Source of the DNA: Cyanobium sp. N.Huapi 1H5
GTDB lineage: Bacteria > Cyanobacteriota > Cyanobacteriia > PCC-6307 > Cyanobiaceae
Direction of reading: 5' to 3'
DNA: 64,000 nucleotides
Assembly: GCF_024345535.1 (NCBI RefSeq)
Contig: NZ_JAGQBH010000001.1
Span: 310,001-374,000, forward strand
Position 1 is the first letter of the stretch; the number at the start of each line of letters is the position of its first letter. The notes beneath the pieces were generated by a model. It searched no databases, had not been told where the DNA came from, and saw nothing but the letters and a program-made list of their open reading frames with translations. Of the stretch, positions 1-6,684 are shown piece after piece. Made by a program: the position numbers and the translations under genes.

Positions 1-88
1 CATAGAAATCGCGGCTCTCGCCCAGACGGTCGGAGCAGAGGTTGGTCAGCAATCGCGTGAATGCCATGGGAGCCCGCAAGCTCGACAT
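1..88 (-). CDS. VOC (glyoxalase/bleomycin-resistance) family protein, partial
   Basis: Only the first 29 codons lie in the window; the rest runs off the left edge. Reading leftwards from an ATG at 86-88, the frame gives a start typical of vicinal-oxygen-chelate proteins: a short beta strand followed by a helix beginning TNLCSDRLGESRDFY, where the family usually has a first metal-ligand strand followed by S-x-x-FY. A second ATG at 65-67 could be the real start. It follows the small membrane protein gene by 18 bases on the same strand, so the two may be co-transcribed. Substrate cannot be told from this fragment. Confidence 0.6.
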   Translation of the reverse strand, partial: MSSLRAPMAFTRLLTNLCSDRLGESRDFY

Positions 89-106
89 GGAGCGCAGTCT
101 GAAGCC

Positions 107-349
107 TCACACGGAGGTGGAATCCAGCGCCCTGGAAAGGGCATCAAGAAAGCGACCGCCCCACAGACAGCCCATCACTCCTGAGGTGGTGATCACCAGG
201 GCGGCAGCGGCCACCTCAAGGCTGCTGAGCTGGAACGGGTGACCAGCGGCGAAGGGCACCGAGGCGATCAGGACACCCATGGCGGCGCCAGCGGCGAAAC
301 GCCGCGCCATGGCGGAACGTGTGGTGCTGATGGGCGTTTCAGGAGGCAT
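107..349 (-). CDS. Small two-segment membrane protein
   Basis: An 80-residue protein of unknown function. A basic N-terminus (residues 10-16) leads into one hydrophobic segment at about 17-34, and a second Ala/Leu/Val-rich segment spans about 45-65, so an integral membrane location is likely. The start is an ATG with a purine-rich AGGAGG-like stretch overlapping its first codons, so the initiation signal is not clean. It lies 18 bases before the partial VOC gene on the same strand. GC content matches the core chromosome better than the cassette block at higher coordinates, so it probably lies just outside the integron. Confidence 0.5.
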   Translation of the reverse strand: MPPETPISTTRSAMARRFAAGAAMGVLIASVPFAAGHPFQLSSLEVAAAALVITTSGVMGCLWGGRFLDALSRALDSTSV

Positions 350-392
350 CCGTGTGCCCAGGACATCACTCGTGGGAGTTTAAGCGAGGTAA

Positions 393-439
393 GTCCTGCG
401 TCAGGCCCCTGGTAGGGGCTCCCGCCCATCCATCAGGAC
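393..439. other. Nested inverted repeat, distal end of cassette block
   Basis: An outer arm GTCCTG (393-398) pairs with CAGGAC (434-439), and inside it GCCCCT (405-410) pairs perfectly with AGGGGC (414-419) around a three-base loop. There is no T-tract, so it is not a textbook intrinsic terminator. It lies in the gene-free 350-577 stretch at the end of the cassette block farthest from the integrase. A decayed attC site is possible but the flanking core heptamers are not convincing. Confidence 0.4.
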
Positions 440-451
440 GCTCCAACTTGG

Positions 452-488
452 CTGGGCCTCCAGATCGGCAGTTGACTGGAAAGCCCAG
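452..488. other. Second hairpin beside the nested repeat
   Basis: CTGGGCCTCCAG (452-463) can pair with CTGGAAAGCCCAG (476-488), leaving one small internal mismatch and a 12-base loop. CTCCAAC just to its left (441-447) is one base from the attC core consensus RYYYAAC, but no matching GTTRRRY is found at a proper distance. It is probably a transcript-end structure or an attC remnant. Confidence 0.35.
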
Positions 489-577
489 GTGCTCATTGCA
501 GGGGCAAGGGTTGTCCAGCTCCGCGAAGAGCGGGTGCCCATGATGGCCATCCTGAGTCTGAAAGGGGGAGCTCATGA

Positions 578-1567
578 TCAAAAACGACTGACCAAACGTC
601 TGACGTACTGATTCGAAGCGCCATAACTGACGAAAGCCACATCAAGATCAGCGTGTCGGTGGAGGTTCAATGCCCGCTCAATGCCCTTCAGAATCCAGTC
701 GGTTTCATTGCCGAAAGCCCCGCCACCGAGCAACGTGAGAAACACTCGGTTGCTTCCATGCTGAACTGAGTTCAGGATGGCGGTACAGATCGTTGCCTCA
801 TAGCAGGCTTCCAGGATGAGCCGTGCGAAGGGGGCCCAGAGGTTCGACGCATGGCGGGAATAGGCCACGGGCAAGGCGGAACCGTAGGCCTGAGAAACGA
901 GGTGTGCGCAATCCATCAACGTCACCTGGGTACGCCACTGAATGCCAATGCGCAGCAACCGTCGCCAGCCGTCGCGTTGTTCCTCGTCCGCAGACTTCAG
1001 GCGCTCTGAGATCTCCACCAGGCCAGCGCGCGAGGCCAAAGGGTAGCCATTCCTCATCTCCCAGAGGCGGCCCTCTGTGTTTCCCAGAGCGATGCCGAGA
1101 TCAGCCAGGCAGTCGATCTGGTGGCGCGCTGATTGGCCAGTTTGCCCATTGACATCCGCGAAGTAGTTGCGATAGATCGTTCCTGCACCAGCTGCCATGG
1201 CACACGCCGGCCCCTGGGTATGGTCATGTTCATAGATCCCCACTCCGTGCTCTGGCGTCACATCTGGAGACACCATCTCAAGCAGGTTGAACTGCGAGGC
1301 CACCTGAAAGAGCGCCTTCGCGTTCGACTCGTCGGCGTGCAGATCTTGGACATTGGCGACAACTTCTCGCACCCTCAGAGTGCCAGCCGGATAGGCGCTG
1401 GCCTGAACACGCTCTCGCAAGTCAGCCAACGACGGCGTTTCCAACCGGCCACAGACGAGAACCCTCCCATTCACATGGGACTGCAGGCTCTCTCCTTCAA
1501 CCGTGATCTTCCCCCGAACTTGCTCTGGGGAAAGCTCTGAGAAGCCGGTCAGTTCCTCAAACCACAT
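578..1567 (-). CDS. Macrodomain/PARG-like protein (candidate ADP-ribose-handling protein)
   Basis: A 329-residue protein without an assured family name. Two glycine-rich segments resemble ligand loops of macrodomain/poly(ADP-ribose) glycohydrolase folds: QGPACAMAAGAG at residues 118-129, followed by YRNYF, and LGGGAFGN at 280-287, followed by a helix. The second matches the G-C-G-x-FGN loop of bacterial PARG-like proteins. No catalytic Glu-Glu pair is seen after the first loop, so hydrolase activity is not established. The ATG lies two bases from the heptamer ATTCAAC, a possible cassette boundary, and the gene is the most distal recognisable cassette gene. The fold assignment is inference from motifs. 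Confidence 0.55.
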   Translation of the reverse strand: MWFEELTGFSELSPEQVRGKITVEGESLQSHVNGRVLVCGRLETPSLADLRERVQASAYPAGTLRVREVVANVQDLHADESNAKALFQVASQFNLLEMVSPDVTPEHGVGIYEHDHTQGPACAMAAGAGTIYRNYFADVNGQTGQSARHQIDCLADLGIALGNTEGRLWEMRNGYPLASRAGLVEISERLKSADEEQRDGWRRLLRIGIQWRTQVTLMDCAHLVSQAYGSALPVAYSRHASNLWAPFARLILEACYEATICTAILNSVQHGSNRVFLTLLGGGAFGNETDWILKGIERALNLHRHADLDVAFVSYGASNQYVRRLVSRF

Positions 1568-1568
1568 G

Positions 1569-1659
1569 ATTCAACGACTTCCGGGGGGACTGGACACAAG
1601 ACGGGCAGCATGCTCAAGCTCGGTATCGAAGTGATGCACGGGGAGCTCAACGGTTAGGC
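1569..1659 (-). repeat. attC-like site (one good half)
   Basis: On the minus strand this reads GCCTAAC at one end (consensus RYYYAAC) and GTTGAAT at the other (consensus GTTRRRY), 91 bp overall, within the known attC size range. The TAA stop of the GFA gene lies inside the first heptamer, and the next gene begins two bases beyond the second. The inner arms are only weakly complementary, so the site may be decayed or chimeric. Confidence 0.4.
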
Positions 1660-2058
1660 CTGTGGAGGAAAGCGCTGAAACTGGGGAAGTTCGTGGGCGC
1701 TTTCCATCCAGGCAATGCGTTCCGCCACCTGGATCTGAATACGGGCTGGCACGGCCTCCGGTGAATCGGAGGTAGCACTCTGGATATCGACGATCCCAGG
1801 AAGCCCTTCGGGGTTGTAGTAGAAGAGTCCAGTGCCGCAGTCGCCACAGAAATGCCGTTGTGCCTGCTGCGACGACGCGTAGATTTTGGGAACACCCCGA
1901 GTCACTCGCAGGGCGGTCTCGGCATACATCGTCCAACCCACCACCGGTGCGCCGGCATGGCGGCGACAATCAGAGCAGTGGCAAAGGGCGTGGGTGAGCG
2001 GATCACCTTCGACTTCGTAGCGAATGGCGCCGCAGTGACAGCCACCGGCGAGTTTCAT
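1654..2058 (-). CDS. GFA family zinc protein (glutathione-dependent formaldehyde-activating-like)
   Basis: A 134-residue member of the GFA/CENP-V family, small zinc-binding proteins first known from S-hydroxymethylglutathione synthase. The expected zinc ligands are present: GGCHCG near residues 5-10, CHCSDCR near 26-32, and a later FCGDCG. Length is normal. Most members have no proven substrate, so thiol-dependent aldehyde handling is only a family-level guess. Its TAA stop lies within a GCCTAAC heptamer at the 3' end, the arrangement expected of an integron cassette gene. GFA genes are common in cassette arrays. Confidence 0.85.
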   Translation of the reverse strand: MKLAGGCHCGAIRYEVEGDPLTHALCHCSDCRRHAGAPVVGWTMYAETALRVTRGVPKIYASSQQAQRHFCGDCGTGLFYYNPEGLPGIVDIQSATSDSPEAVPARIQIQVAERIAWMESAHELPQFQRFPPQA

Positions 2059-2119
2059 GTTCCAGGTCCTCCAGGGATGGGACGCAGGGTGAGGGAAAGT
2101 GGGGGATCAATCCATTATG

Positions 2120-2202
2120 TCGTAACCGCGTCGATCCTGAATCGCCCCCTCTAGGGAATAGGGGCAGATACAAACCGAGAAACGCCCATTCAGATGTTGA
2201 AT
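2120..2202 (-). repeat. attC-like inverted repeat between cyclic-nucleotide-binding and GFA genes
   Basis: On the minus strand ATTCAAC (2196-2202) overlaps the 3' end of the upstream gene. It is followed by an arm ATCTGAAT which pairs with ATTCAGGAT, and the site ends near GGTTACGAC. Length is about 83 bp. The far heptamer deviates from GTTRRRY. An inner GC-rich hairpin around CCCTAGAGGG also allows a transcription terminator reading. Confidence 0.4.
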
Positions 2203-2627
2203 CCGTAGGGAGCGGTGGTGACACGCAGGCGGCGAGCTAATTCCTTGACGATCCCCTGCACGATCTCGGGGTGATCGGCCATCAGACTGTGCAAGGTCGA
2301 CTGCTCGATCTGATAGAGCGTACTTGGATCGATCGCGCTCACCGAGGCCGAGCGGGGTGCCGGGTCGAGAGCGGCAAGTTCGCCCACCATCTCACCAGCT
2401 GAGAGTTCAACGATGGTCTGGCCACCGATGTGGACCCGCACCAGGCCCGTAGCGATCACGTACATCGAGGTACCGTGGTCTCCCTTGGCGAACAGCTGCT
2501 GGTTGGGTGCAAGCTGCACTTCTTCCACGGCATCAGCCACAGCAGCCAGAACGTCGTCGGGGGTGGAGGCGAAGATACTGGCCCGCCTGAGCCGCAGAAT
2601 CTTGTCGTGCGGGGCCGTGCTGGTCAT
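2190..2627 (-). CDS. Cyclic nucleotide-binding domain protein
   Basis: A 145-residue stand-alone cNMP-binding (CRP-type beta-barrel) domain with no DNA-binding helix-turn-helix. The phosphate-binding cassette is recognisable: GELAALDPAPRSASV, with the Glu and Arg that hold the cyclic nucleotide. Earlier glycines (FAKGDHGTSMYVIATG) form the usual turn structure. Such solo domains often act as sensors paired with separate effectors; none is evident next to it. Start is an ATG at 2625-2627. It sits between choloylglycine-hydrolase-like and GFA genes on the same strand, consistent with a cassette. Confidence 0.8.
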   Translation of the reverse strand: MTSTAPHDKILRLRRASIFASTPDDVLAAVADAVEEVQLAPNQQLFAKGDHGTSMYVIATGLVRVHIGGQTIVELSAGEMVGELAALDPAPRSASVSAIDPSTLYQIEQSTLHSLMADHPEIVQGIVKELARRLRVTTAPYGFNI

Positions 2628-2812
2628 GGCACTTGGAGAAGAAGCGTCTGAGGCCGGGTCAGACCGAGGACAATGACATCAAATTTAGCGTGCTCGCCAG
2701 CTGTAGCAAGCTCGGCAGGTAGATCTACAGCGTATTCTCCCGTTCAATCGTCATCACGAATGACCGGACCAGAGGAATATGCTTCACTAAGCTTTAGGCG
2801 TGAAAGACTCTT
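2628..2812. other. Intergenic stretch without clear attC
   Basis: 185 bases between two minus-strand genes. A partly palindromic CACTAAGCTTTAGGCGTG is centred on an AAGCTT just beyond the hydrolase stop. Its minus-strand GCCTAAA resembles an attC heptamer with the last base changed, but no partner is found. No gene is seen. Confidence 0.3.
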
Positions 2813-3913
2813 CTACCAAGGCCAGCGAATCGTTGATAGGAACGCACCTTGACAGAGCCTGACCATTTTGCCCCAAGCCATTTTAAGAGGCTCAGCCGGC
2901 TTGAGCGCGGCCGAAAGCTCGCCCGCGAGAGGCTGACCACGCTCTATCCTGACGACTTTCGGCGCAGCACCTTCAGTGAGATCAACCTTCTTGATATCGA
3001 TCCACGAAACCGCGGGGAAGATTGCAGACTCAAAGTAGTAAACCTTTGCCCTTTGATCCGCCACGGTCCGCCACAGTGTCATCGCGATATTCGGATGACT
3101 CGCATCGGCCAAGCCGAGTGGAACACTGATCATGCGTGCCTGCGAAAACACCGATGCGAGCGCCAGCTCGGGATCTTTGTACTTCGGTGAAAGCTTTAGA
3201 TAGTAGGACGTGCGAACGAAACGATCGGCGGCGCTGATGGTACCAGGAAGGAATCGATCGCCCCCAACCTTTTCCCAGTAGACATTCAGCGCGAGCTGCT
3301 GGTCAAACGTTGGGGAGTTGGTCATCACCCTGTACTGCGCGCCATGGTGAATCACGAGTTTGCCATTGATATATTCAAGAATCGCAGAGTCGCCGGTGGC
3401 ATCAGAAAGCGAAAGATGCAGGCCCGCCGCATGTCCATTCGGCAGTAGAGGCGCAATGATGGCAAAGGGGGGATTGGCCATCGCGGCCACAGCCTCCCGC
3501 ACGGTTGCGAAGTTGTCGAGGAAGTACTGTGCCCAGGCGCCAGCGCTCAGCGTGGGCTTCCCTGACTTGGTCGCATCACCCCATTCGGCTTCCTTGAGGT
3601 AAAGCAGGTTCGCAACGAGTCCCTTTTCATTCATGCCATCGGCCGTTCCGGCATCATAGAAAGAGACAGCAATGGAGCCATACTTGGCGCTCCATTTGAT
3701 CGGATTGGCACCGACCGTTCCATCGCGCTTCATCCCTCTGGGAAAGGCCCATAGCGCCGTCTTGGCGGACGTATCCATCCAATCCATCGAACGCCCCGTG
3801 ATGAAGGACTTACTGCCCGTCTCATAGAGAAGACGCGTACAAGCTCGCGCTTCATGGGCATGCTGAAATCCAAATATCGAGATGACCAGGGAGCTGATCA
3901 GGGCCTTCATCAT
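2813..3913 (-). CDS. Secreted choloylglycine hydrolase-family (Ntn) amidase
   Basis: A 366-residue linear-amide C-N hydrolase of the penicillin V acylase / bile salt hydrolase family. Residues 1-24 form a signal peptide ending EARA, directly before Cys25, the N-terminal nucleophile exposed by processing. The following RSMDW supplies the conserved Arg and Asp, and TNSP supplies the Asn. Gram-negative relatives are periplasmic and several hydrolyse N-acyl homoserine lactones. Bile acids are an unlikely natural substrate for a free-living cyanobacterium, so signal-molecule or amide-antibiotic cleavage is plausible but unproven. It lies in the cassette block, and its signal peptide and length look intact. 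Confidence 0.85.
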   Translation of the reverse strand: MMKALISSLVISIFGFQHAHEARACTRLLYETGSKSFITGRSMDWMDTSAKTALWAFPRGMKRDGTVGANPIKWSAKYGSIAVSFYDAGTADGMNEKGLVANLLYLKEAEWGDATKSGKPTLSAGAWAQYFLDNFATVREAVAAMANPPFAIIAPLLPNGHAAGLHLSLSDATGDSAILEYINGKLVIHHGAQYRVMTNSPTFDQQLALNVYWEKVGGDRFLPGTISAADRFVRTSYYLKLSPKYKDPELALASVFSQARMISVPLGLADASHPNIAMTLWRTVADQRAKVYYFESAIFPAVSWIDIKKVDLTEGAAPKVVRIERGQPLAGELSAALKPAEPLKMAWGKMVRLCQGAFLSTIRWPW

Positions 3914-4076
3914 CGGAATGCTGATGAGACTCTCACTGTGGACCTCTTGATTCTGGTGATGGATTAGTTTTTCCTAGCTACATCGCTTCGTCATGTCAGC
4001 GCCTCTGTGATATTCCTTGAGGCTTCGCTGGAGACGGCTGCTGGATCTTGATGCGAGGTGCCTCGCTCATGATGAA
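3914..4076. other. Intergenic stretch, no gene seen
   Basis: 163 bases between the hydrolase gene and the cupin gene, both on the minus strand. It contains a short minus-strand frame of 24 codons after an ATG, with no recognisable features. No consensus attC heptamer pair was found. Confidence 0.3.
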
Positions 4077-4427
4077 CTACACCGGCTCGAAGCCCAATGC
4101 TGCGGGAGAGACGACGGAAACGAAAACAAGCGGTTCTTGACCGGTGTTAAGCACACCGTGGACGTCTCGGCGATGGGCTACCAGCACATCTCCCTGGGCG
4201 ATGGCAATCGACTCGCCGTTAGCACTAAGGCGGTACTCGCCGCAACCTGAAAGGATGGTCCATGTATCTTGGCCGTCAGGATGCACATGAGCCGAGATCT
4301 GCTGGCCGGGCTTGACAAACCAAGCAACGACCGCTGCGTCAGCCGACTCGGTGATGACTGAGCGAATGGGCTCACCATCTGTGGGTTGGAGAAAGTCTGT
4401 GACCTTGAACAAACGCTGGGAGCTCAT
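4077..4427 (-). CDS. Small cupin domain protein
   Basis: A single-domain cupin of 116 residues from the ATG at 4425-4427; the frame is open to another ATG at 4469, which would add 14 residues that do not look like cupin. Cupin motif 1 is present as HVHPDGQDTWTIL with its metal-binding histidines, and motif 2 as DVLVAHRRDVHGVLN. One-domain cupins of this size include metal-dependent isomerases, dioxygenases and sensors; the substrate cannot be inferred. It follows the GNAT gene on the same strand in the cassette block. Confidence 0.75.
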   Translation of the reverse strand: MSSQRLFKVTDFLQPTDGEPIRSVITESADAAVVAWFVKPGQQISAHVHPDGQDTWTILSGCGEYRLSANGESIAIAQGDVLVAHRRDVHGVLNTGQEPLVFVSVVSPAALGFEPV

Positions 4428-4468
4428 TATGGACTCGATGGAACAGGGTTTGGCGGGATTTAGCAACA

Positions 4469-4597
4469 ATGGCGGCCCAGCGGGACTTGGAGGCCGAACG
4501 CCTGGCAGATGAACTCTATGCGGAACAACGGTTGAACCGTTCGATCGGCCTGTTGCGCATCAGCGAACGGTATCAAGAGTATCCAGATCCTTCGTGA
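4469..4597 (+). CDS. Possible small plus-strand protein (42 aa)
   Basis: A 42-codon frame from ATG 4469-4471 to TGA 4595-4597, opposite in direction to its neighbours. The predicted peptide is charged and helical, with segments such as AERLADELYAEQ and IGLLRISERYQEY, a composition more like a real helical protein or the tail of one than a chance frame. It overlaps the 3' end of the GNAT gene by 38 bases. It could be a remnant of a larger inserted gene. No family is recognised. Confidence 0.3.
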   Translation: MAAQRDLEAERLADELYAEQRLNRSIGLLRISERYQEYPDPS

Positions 4598-5060
4598 AGA
4601 TCACGCGGTCTTGACCCTCCCCGTCATAGCCCACGGCGATGGGCACCCCGTCGACCTTGTCGTCAGAGTCAAGAAGAGAGAAGCCAAGGCGACGATGGAA
4701 GGCAATCGAGTCGCGATTGACCGGAGCGGTCACGCATTGGGCCGTGCGGCAGCCATGCGAGGCAGCCGCAGCAAAGAAATGCCCATAGAGGAGGCGCCCC
4801 AACCCCTCTCCACGTCGTGCGGGATGCACGCCGAGGAAGTGGATATAGGCCTGGTCGGGAAAGGTCTGCGAAACAAAACCGATGAGGAACCCAACGATCT
4901 GACCATCATCGACGGCGGTGAAGCTGGTAGAGCGGAAGTGGACGAAGAAGAGCTTGGGAAGCATGGCGGCCATAGGCCGACCACCCCACCATGCATCAAC
5001 AACCGAGATGATCGGTTGATAGTCGTCTTGCTCAAGATGTCTGATGACGACCTCGGTCAT
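4560..5060 (-). CDS. GNAT family N-acetyltransferase
   Basis: A 166-residue GCN5-related acetyltransferase. Motif A, which binds the acetyl-CoA pyrophosphate, is clear as HPARRGEGLGRLLY, preceded by the strand AYIHFLGV. The later strand-helix with NRDSIAFHRRLGFSLL is the typical FY-x-x-GF acceptor-side motif. Length is normal for a single GNAT domain, and the start has an AGGAGG-like sequence just upstream. Acceptor substrate unknown; GNATs are among the commonest integron cassette products. Confidence 0.85.
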   Translation of the reverse strand: MTEVVIRHLEQDDYQPIISVVDAWWGGRPMAAMLPKLFFVHFRSTSFTAVDDGQIVGFLIGFVSQTFPDQAYIHFLGVHPARRGEGLGRLLYGHFFAAAASHGCRTAQCVTAPVNRDSIAFHRRLGFSLLDSDDKVDGVPIAVGYDGEGQDRVIFTKDLDTLDTVR

Positions 5061-5234
5061 AGCCTCCTACTCCGCAAACAGCCCGCCTGACGTTTGAGCT
5101 AAAATGCCGTAATAGCTCAGCTTATGCGAGAGGCTCGGCAACACTTGGCCGGAGAGGTGGGAGCTGGGCATGGGTTAGCCGATGCAGGTGCCAGCGGCAG
5201 ACACTGTTGTTCACGAGTCGCCTGCGCAAGGGAG

Positions 5235-5546
5235 CTAGCGCGGCCTGCGAAGATGTCTGAGGGCCAACCTGACGAAAACTACGGCAGCCACCAGGATGGA
5301 TGCGGCGACTGCCGAACAGAGAAACAGCATCACGATAAACCAGAACGGACTTTCCGACAAGCTGAGAGCAGAACTCGCGGGCCCGAAGTTCCTGGAGGGC
5401 GTGCTCAACTTGCCCGAGGATGCAGAGAGGAAGAGCCCATAAAGCATTGCGCCCGAAGCCGAGGCGATCGGAACTGCCAGCAGCAGCAAGAACCAAGCGG
5501 CCCATGTCCTTACCCGTTGGGTGGTTCTCGAATTTTGAGTGCCCAT
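5235..5546 (-). CDS. Hypothetical two-TM membrane protein
   Basis: A 103-residue protein with two hydrophobic segments (about residues 14-40 and 68-92) separated by a Ser-rich stretch and closing in a basic tail RLALRHLRRPR, predicting an inner-membrane protein with both ends cytoplasmic. No family is recognised. It lies between the second cupin and the GNAT gene on the same strand. The roughly 170 bases after it contain GGCTAAC-like heptamers but no convincing attC. Confidence 0.5.
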   Translation of the reverse strand: MGTQNSRTTQRVRTWAAWFLLLLAVPIASASGAMLYGLFLSASSGKLSTPSRNFGPASSALSLSESPFWFIVMLFLCSAVAASILVAAVVFVRLALRHLRRPR

Positions 5547-5638
5547 GTGAAAAAAGACGCCGTTTCTGTACTGCTTTAAGCCAAGATCGCCTTAACACTA
5601 GAATTCAAGGGAGAAATCAAAGCAGAATTAGAGGCGCG

Positions 5639-6121
5639 TCAGTTGAATGTTGATGCCATAAGGACTTGATTTTTCGCCTGAATCGACCATGGGCAAAGAC
5701 TCGCGCATGTGAGACATCCTTCTTCTCGCGGGCGGTGCTGAGTGCCCAATCCAGCTGTAATGAAAACTGCTGTTGCCTCGTGCTCCACGTCAGCCGTGTG
5801 CCAGGTGCCAGGTGCATTGATTGCGTACTGGCCAGGACCAAGAGTTACGGCCGAGCAGATACCATCAGGATCCTCTAAGTGGAGGACCATTGATCCGGAA
5901 GTGCATAGAACGACTTCGCTTCCATGCGGGTGCATTTCCCACATGTCCCACGACACGTTGAATGTGTGCATGCTTACGAGACGCCCCTCAGGGCCATCCA
6001 CGGCATGCCGGTTGACGGACTCTTCGTACCAATCCATTGCACCCGTGAATAATGGTTCAACCTCGGCAGTTGCGCCAAGACCCAGATGCACTGGATGAGC
6101 AATGATGTCATGTGCACTCAT
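5639..6121 (-). CDS. Cupin domain protein with run-on C-terminus
   Basis: A 160-residue cupin. The core (about residues 45-130) has the motif HPHGSEVVLCTSGSM and the second motif GPGQYAINAPGTWHTADV, with metal-binding His and Glu in place. Related proteins end near the segment GLGTQHRPR; here the frame runs on for about 28 residues of unrelated sequence, as if the original stop had been lost. The TGA finally used follows directly on the minus-strand heptamer ATTCAAC, an attC-type core. Function is unknown beyond the metal-binding fold. Start ATG has a GGAAATTCC stretch upstream, so the ribosome site is weak. Confidence 0.75.
   Translation of the reverse strand: MSAHDIIAHPVHLGLGATAEVEPLFTGAMDWYEESVNRHAVDGPEGRLVSMHTFNVSWDMWEMHPHGSEVVLCTSGSMVLHLEDPDGICSAVTLGPGQYAINAPGTWHTADVEHEATAVFITAGLGTQHRPREEGCLTCASLCPWSIQAKNQVLMASTFN
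5642..5648 (-). repeat. attC-type core heptamer at cupin 3' end
   Basis: GTTGAAT on the plus strand (ATTCAAC on the minus strand) matches GTTRRRY/RYYYAAC and touches the cupin stop codon. About 50 bases away toward the next gene lies GTGTTAAGGC, an imperfect partner heptamer. The arms are not well paired, so only the core is listed. Confidence 0.3.
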
Positions 6122-6456
6122 GGAAATTCCCTTTAGTCGCCATGGAGTGGAACTTTATCAGAGGAAATCACAGACAGCCGGATGTGATCCGTATAACGCC
6201 TAGCTCAGCTGCCGCAGAGATCTCCAAGACTAAGCGGGCCATTGTGGAGGCGGCCAAGTGCTGCAAGATGTTCTACCTACTGCATGGAGCCGGGGGCTCT
6301 GTATAACGCGGTTGACTTGCTCGCCGGAGTAGACCGTGACTTTAGGGATTTACAGACTTGCCCAAAGCATGTTCCTTGGGTCCAACTTGTGGTCAACAGC
6401 GATTGCGGTCAGCGCCCTGAAGAGGTGTAAGCCTAGAAGCGACCACGCTTCCTTGA
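6122..6456. other. Gene-free stretch carrying attC-like elements
   Basis: 335 bases with no credible gene on either strand. It contains two direct copies of GTATAACGC (6191-6199 and 6301-6309), an attC-like structure starting at the first copy, and a small GC-rich hairpin (GAGCC/GGCTC) just before the second. It probably represents cassette junctions without a coding sequence. Confidence 0.4.
6191..6276 (-). repeat. attC-like site, imperfect
   Basis: GTATAAC (6191-6197) at one end and GTTCTAC (6270-6276) at the other are near-complements. The inner arms AGCTCAGCTGCCGC and GGCGGCCAAGTGCT are partly complementary with a few unpaired bases, as is usual in attC. The length of 86 bp equals that of the clear attC nearby. 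Both heptamers depart from the strict RYYYAAC/GTTRRRY consensus. Confidence 0.4.
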
Positions 6457-6677
6457 CTAAAGCCACTGTCTAAGAAGGTAGATGCTTGATGCAGTGAATG
6501 AGAGGAAGGCGATCAACATGATCGAGCCCGACACGTTCGCATGAAATTGAATTCTAGCTGACTCCTCTTGACTTGCATCGGGGAAGGGGAACCCCCCCCC
6601 CCCCAGGCCGCACCAGATAAGAAGCCGATTGGGCTCCCCAGCATCAGAACGGGTGTAATTTTGCTGTAAGTGCTCAT
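6457..6677 (-). pseudogene. Small membrane-protein cassette gene, frame broken in a 13-G tract
   Basis: Starting at ATG 6675-6677, only 14 bases inside the cassette boundary, the frame encodes a hydrophobic start (TPVLMLGSPIGFLSGAAWG) and then enters a run of 13 G. As written it goes out of frame and stops soon after. With one extra G the frame continues through a charged linker (PDASQEESARIQFHANV) and a second hydrophobic segment (SGSIMLIAFLSFTASSIYLL) to TAG at 6457-6459, giving a 73-residue two-TM protein. The break may be a real phase-variable tract or a homopolymer sequencing error. No family recognised. Confidence 0.6.
6592..6604. repeat. Homopolymer of 13 C (13 G in the coding strand)
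   Basis: An uninterrupted run inside the small membrane-protein gene. Tracts of this length slip readily, so the copy number decides whether the downstream transmembrane part is translated. Fourteen bases restore the frame. Confidence 0.85.
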
Positions 6678-6684
6678 TGGTGAG

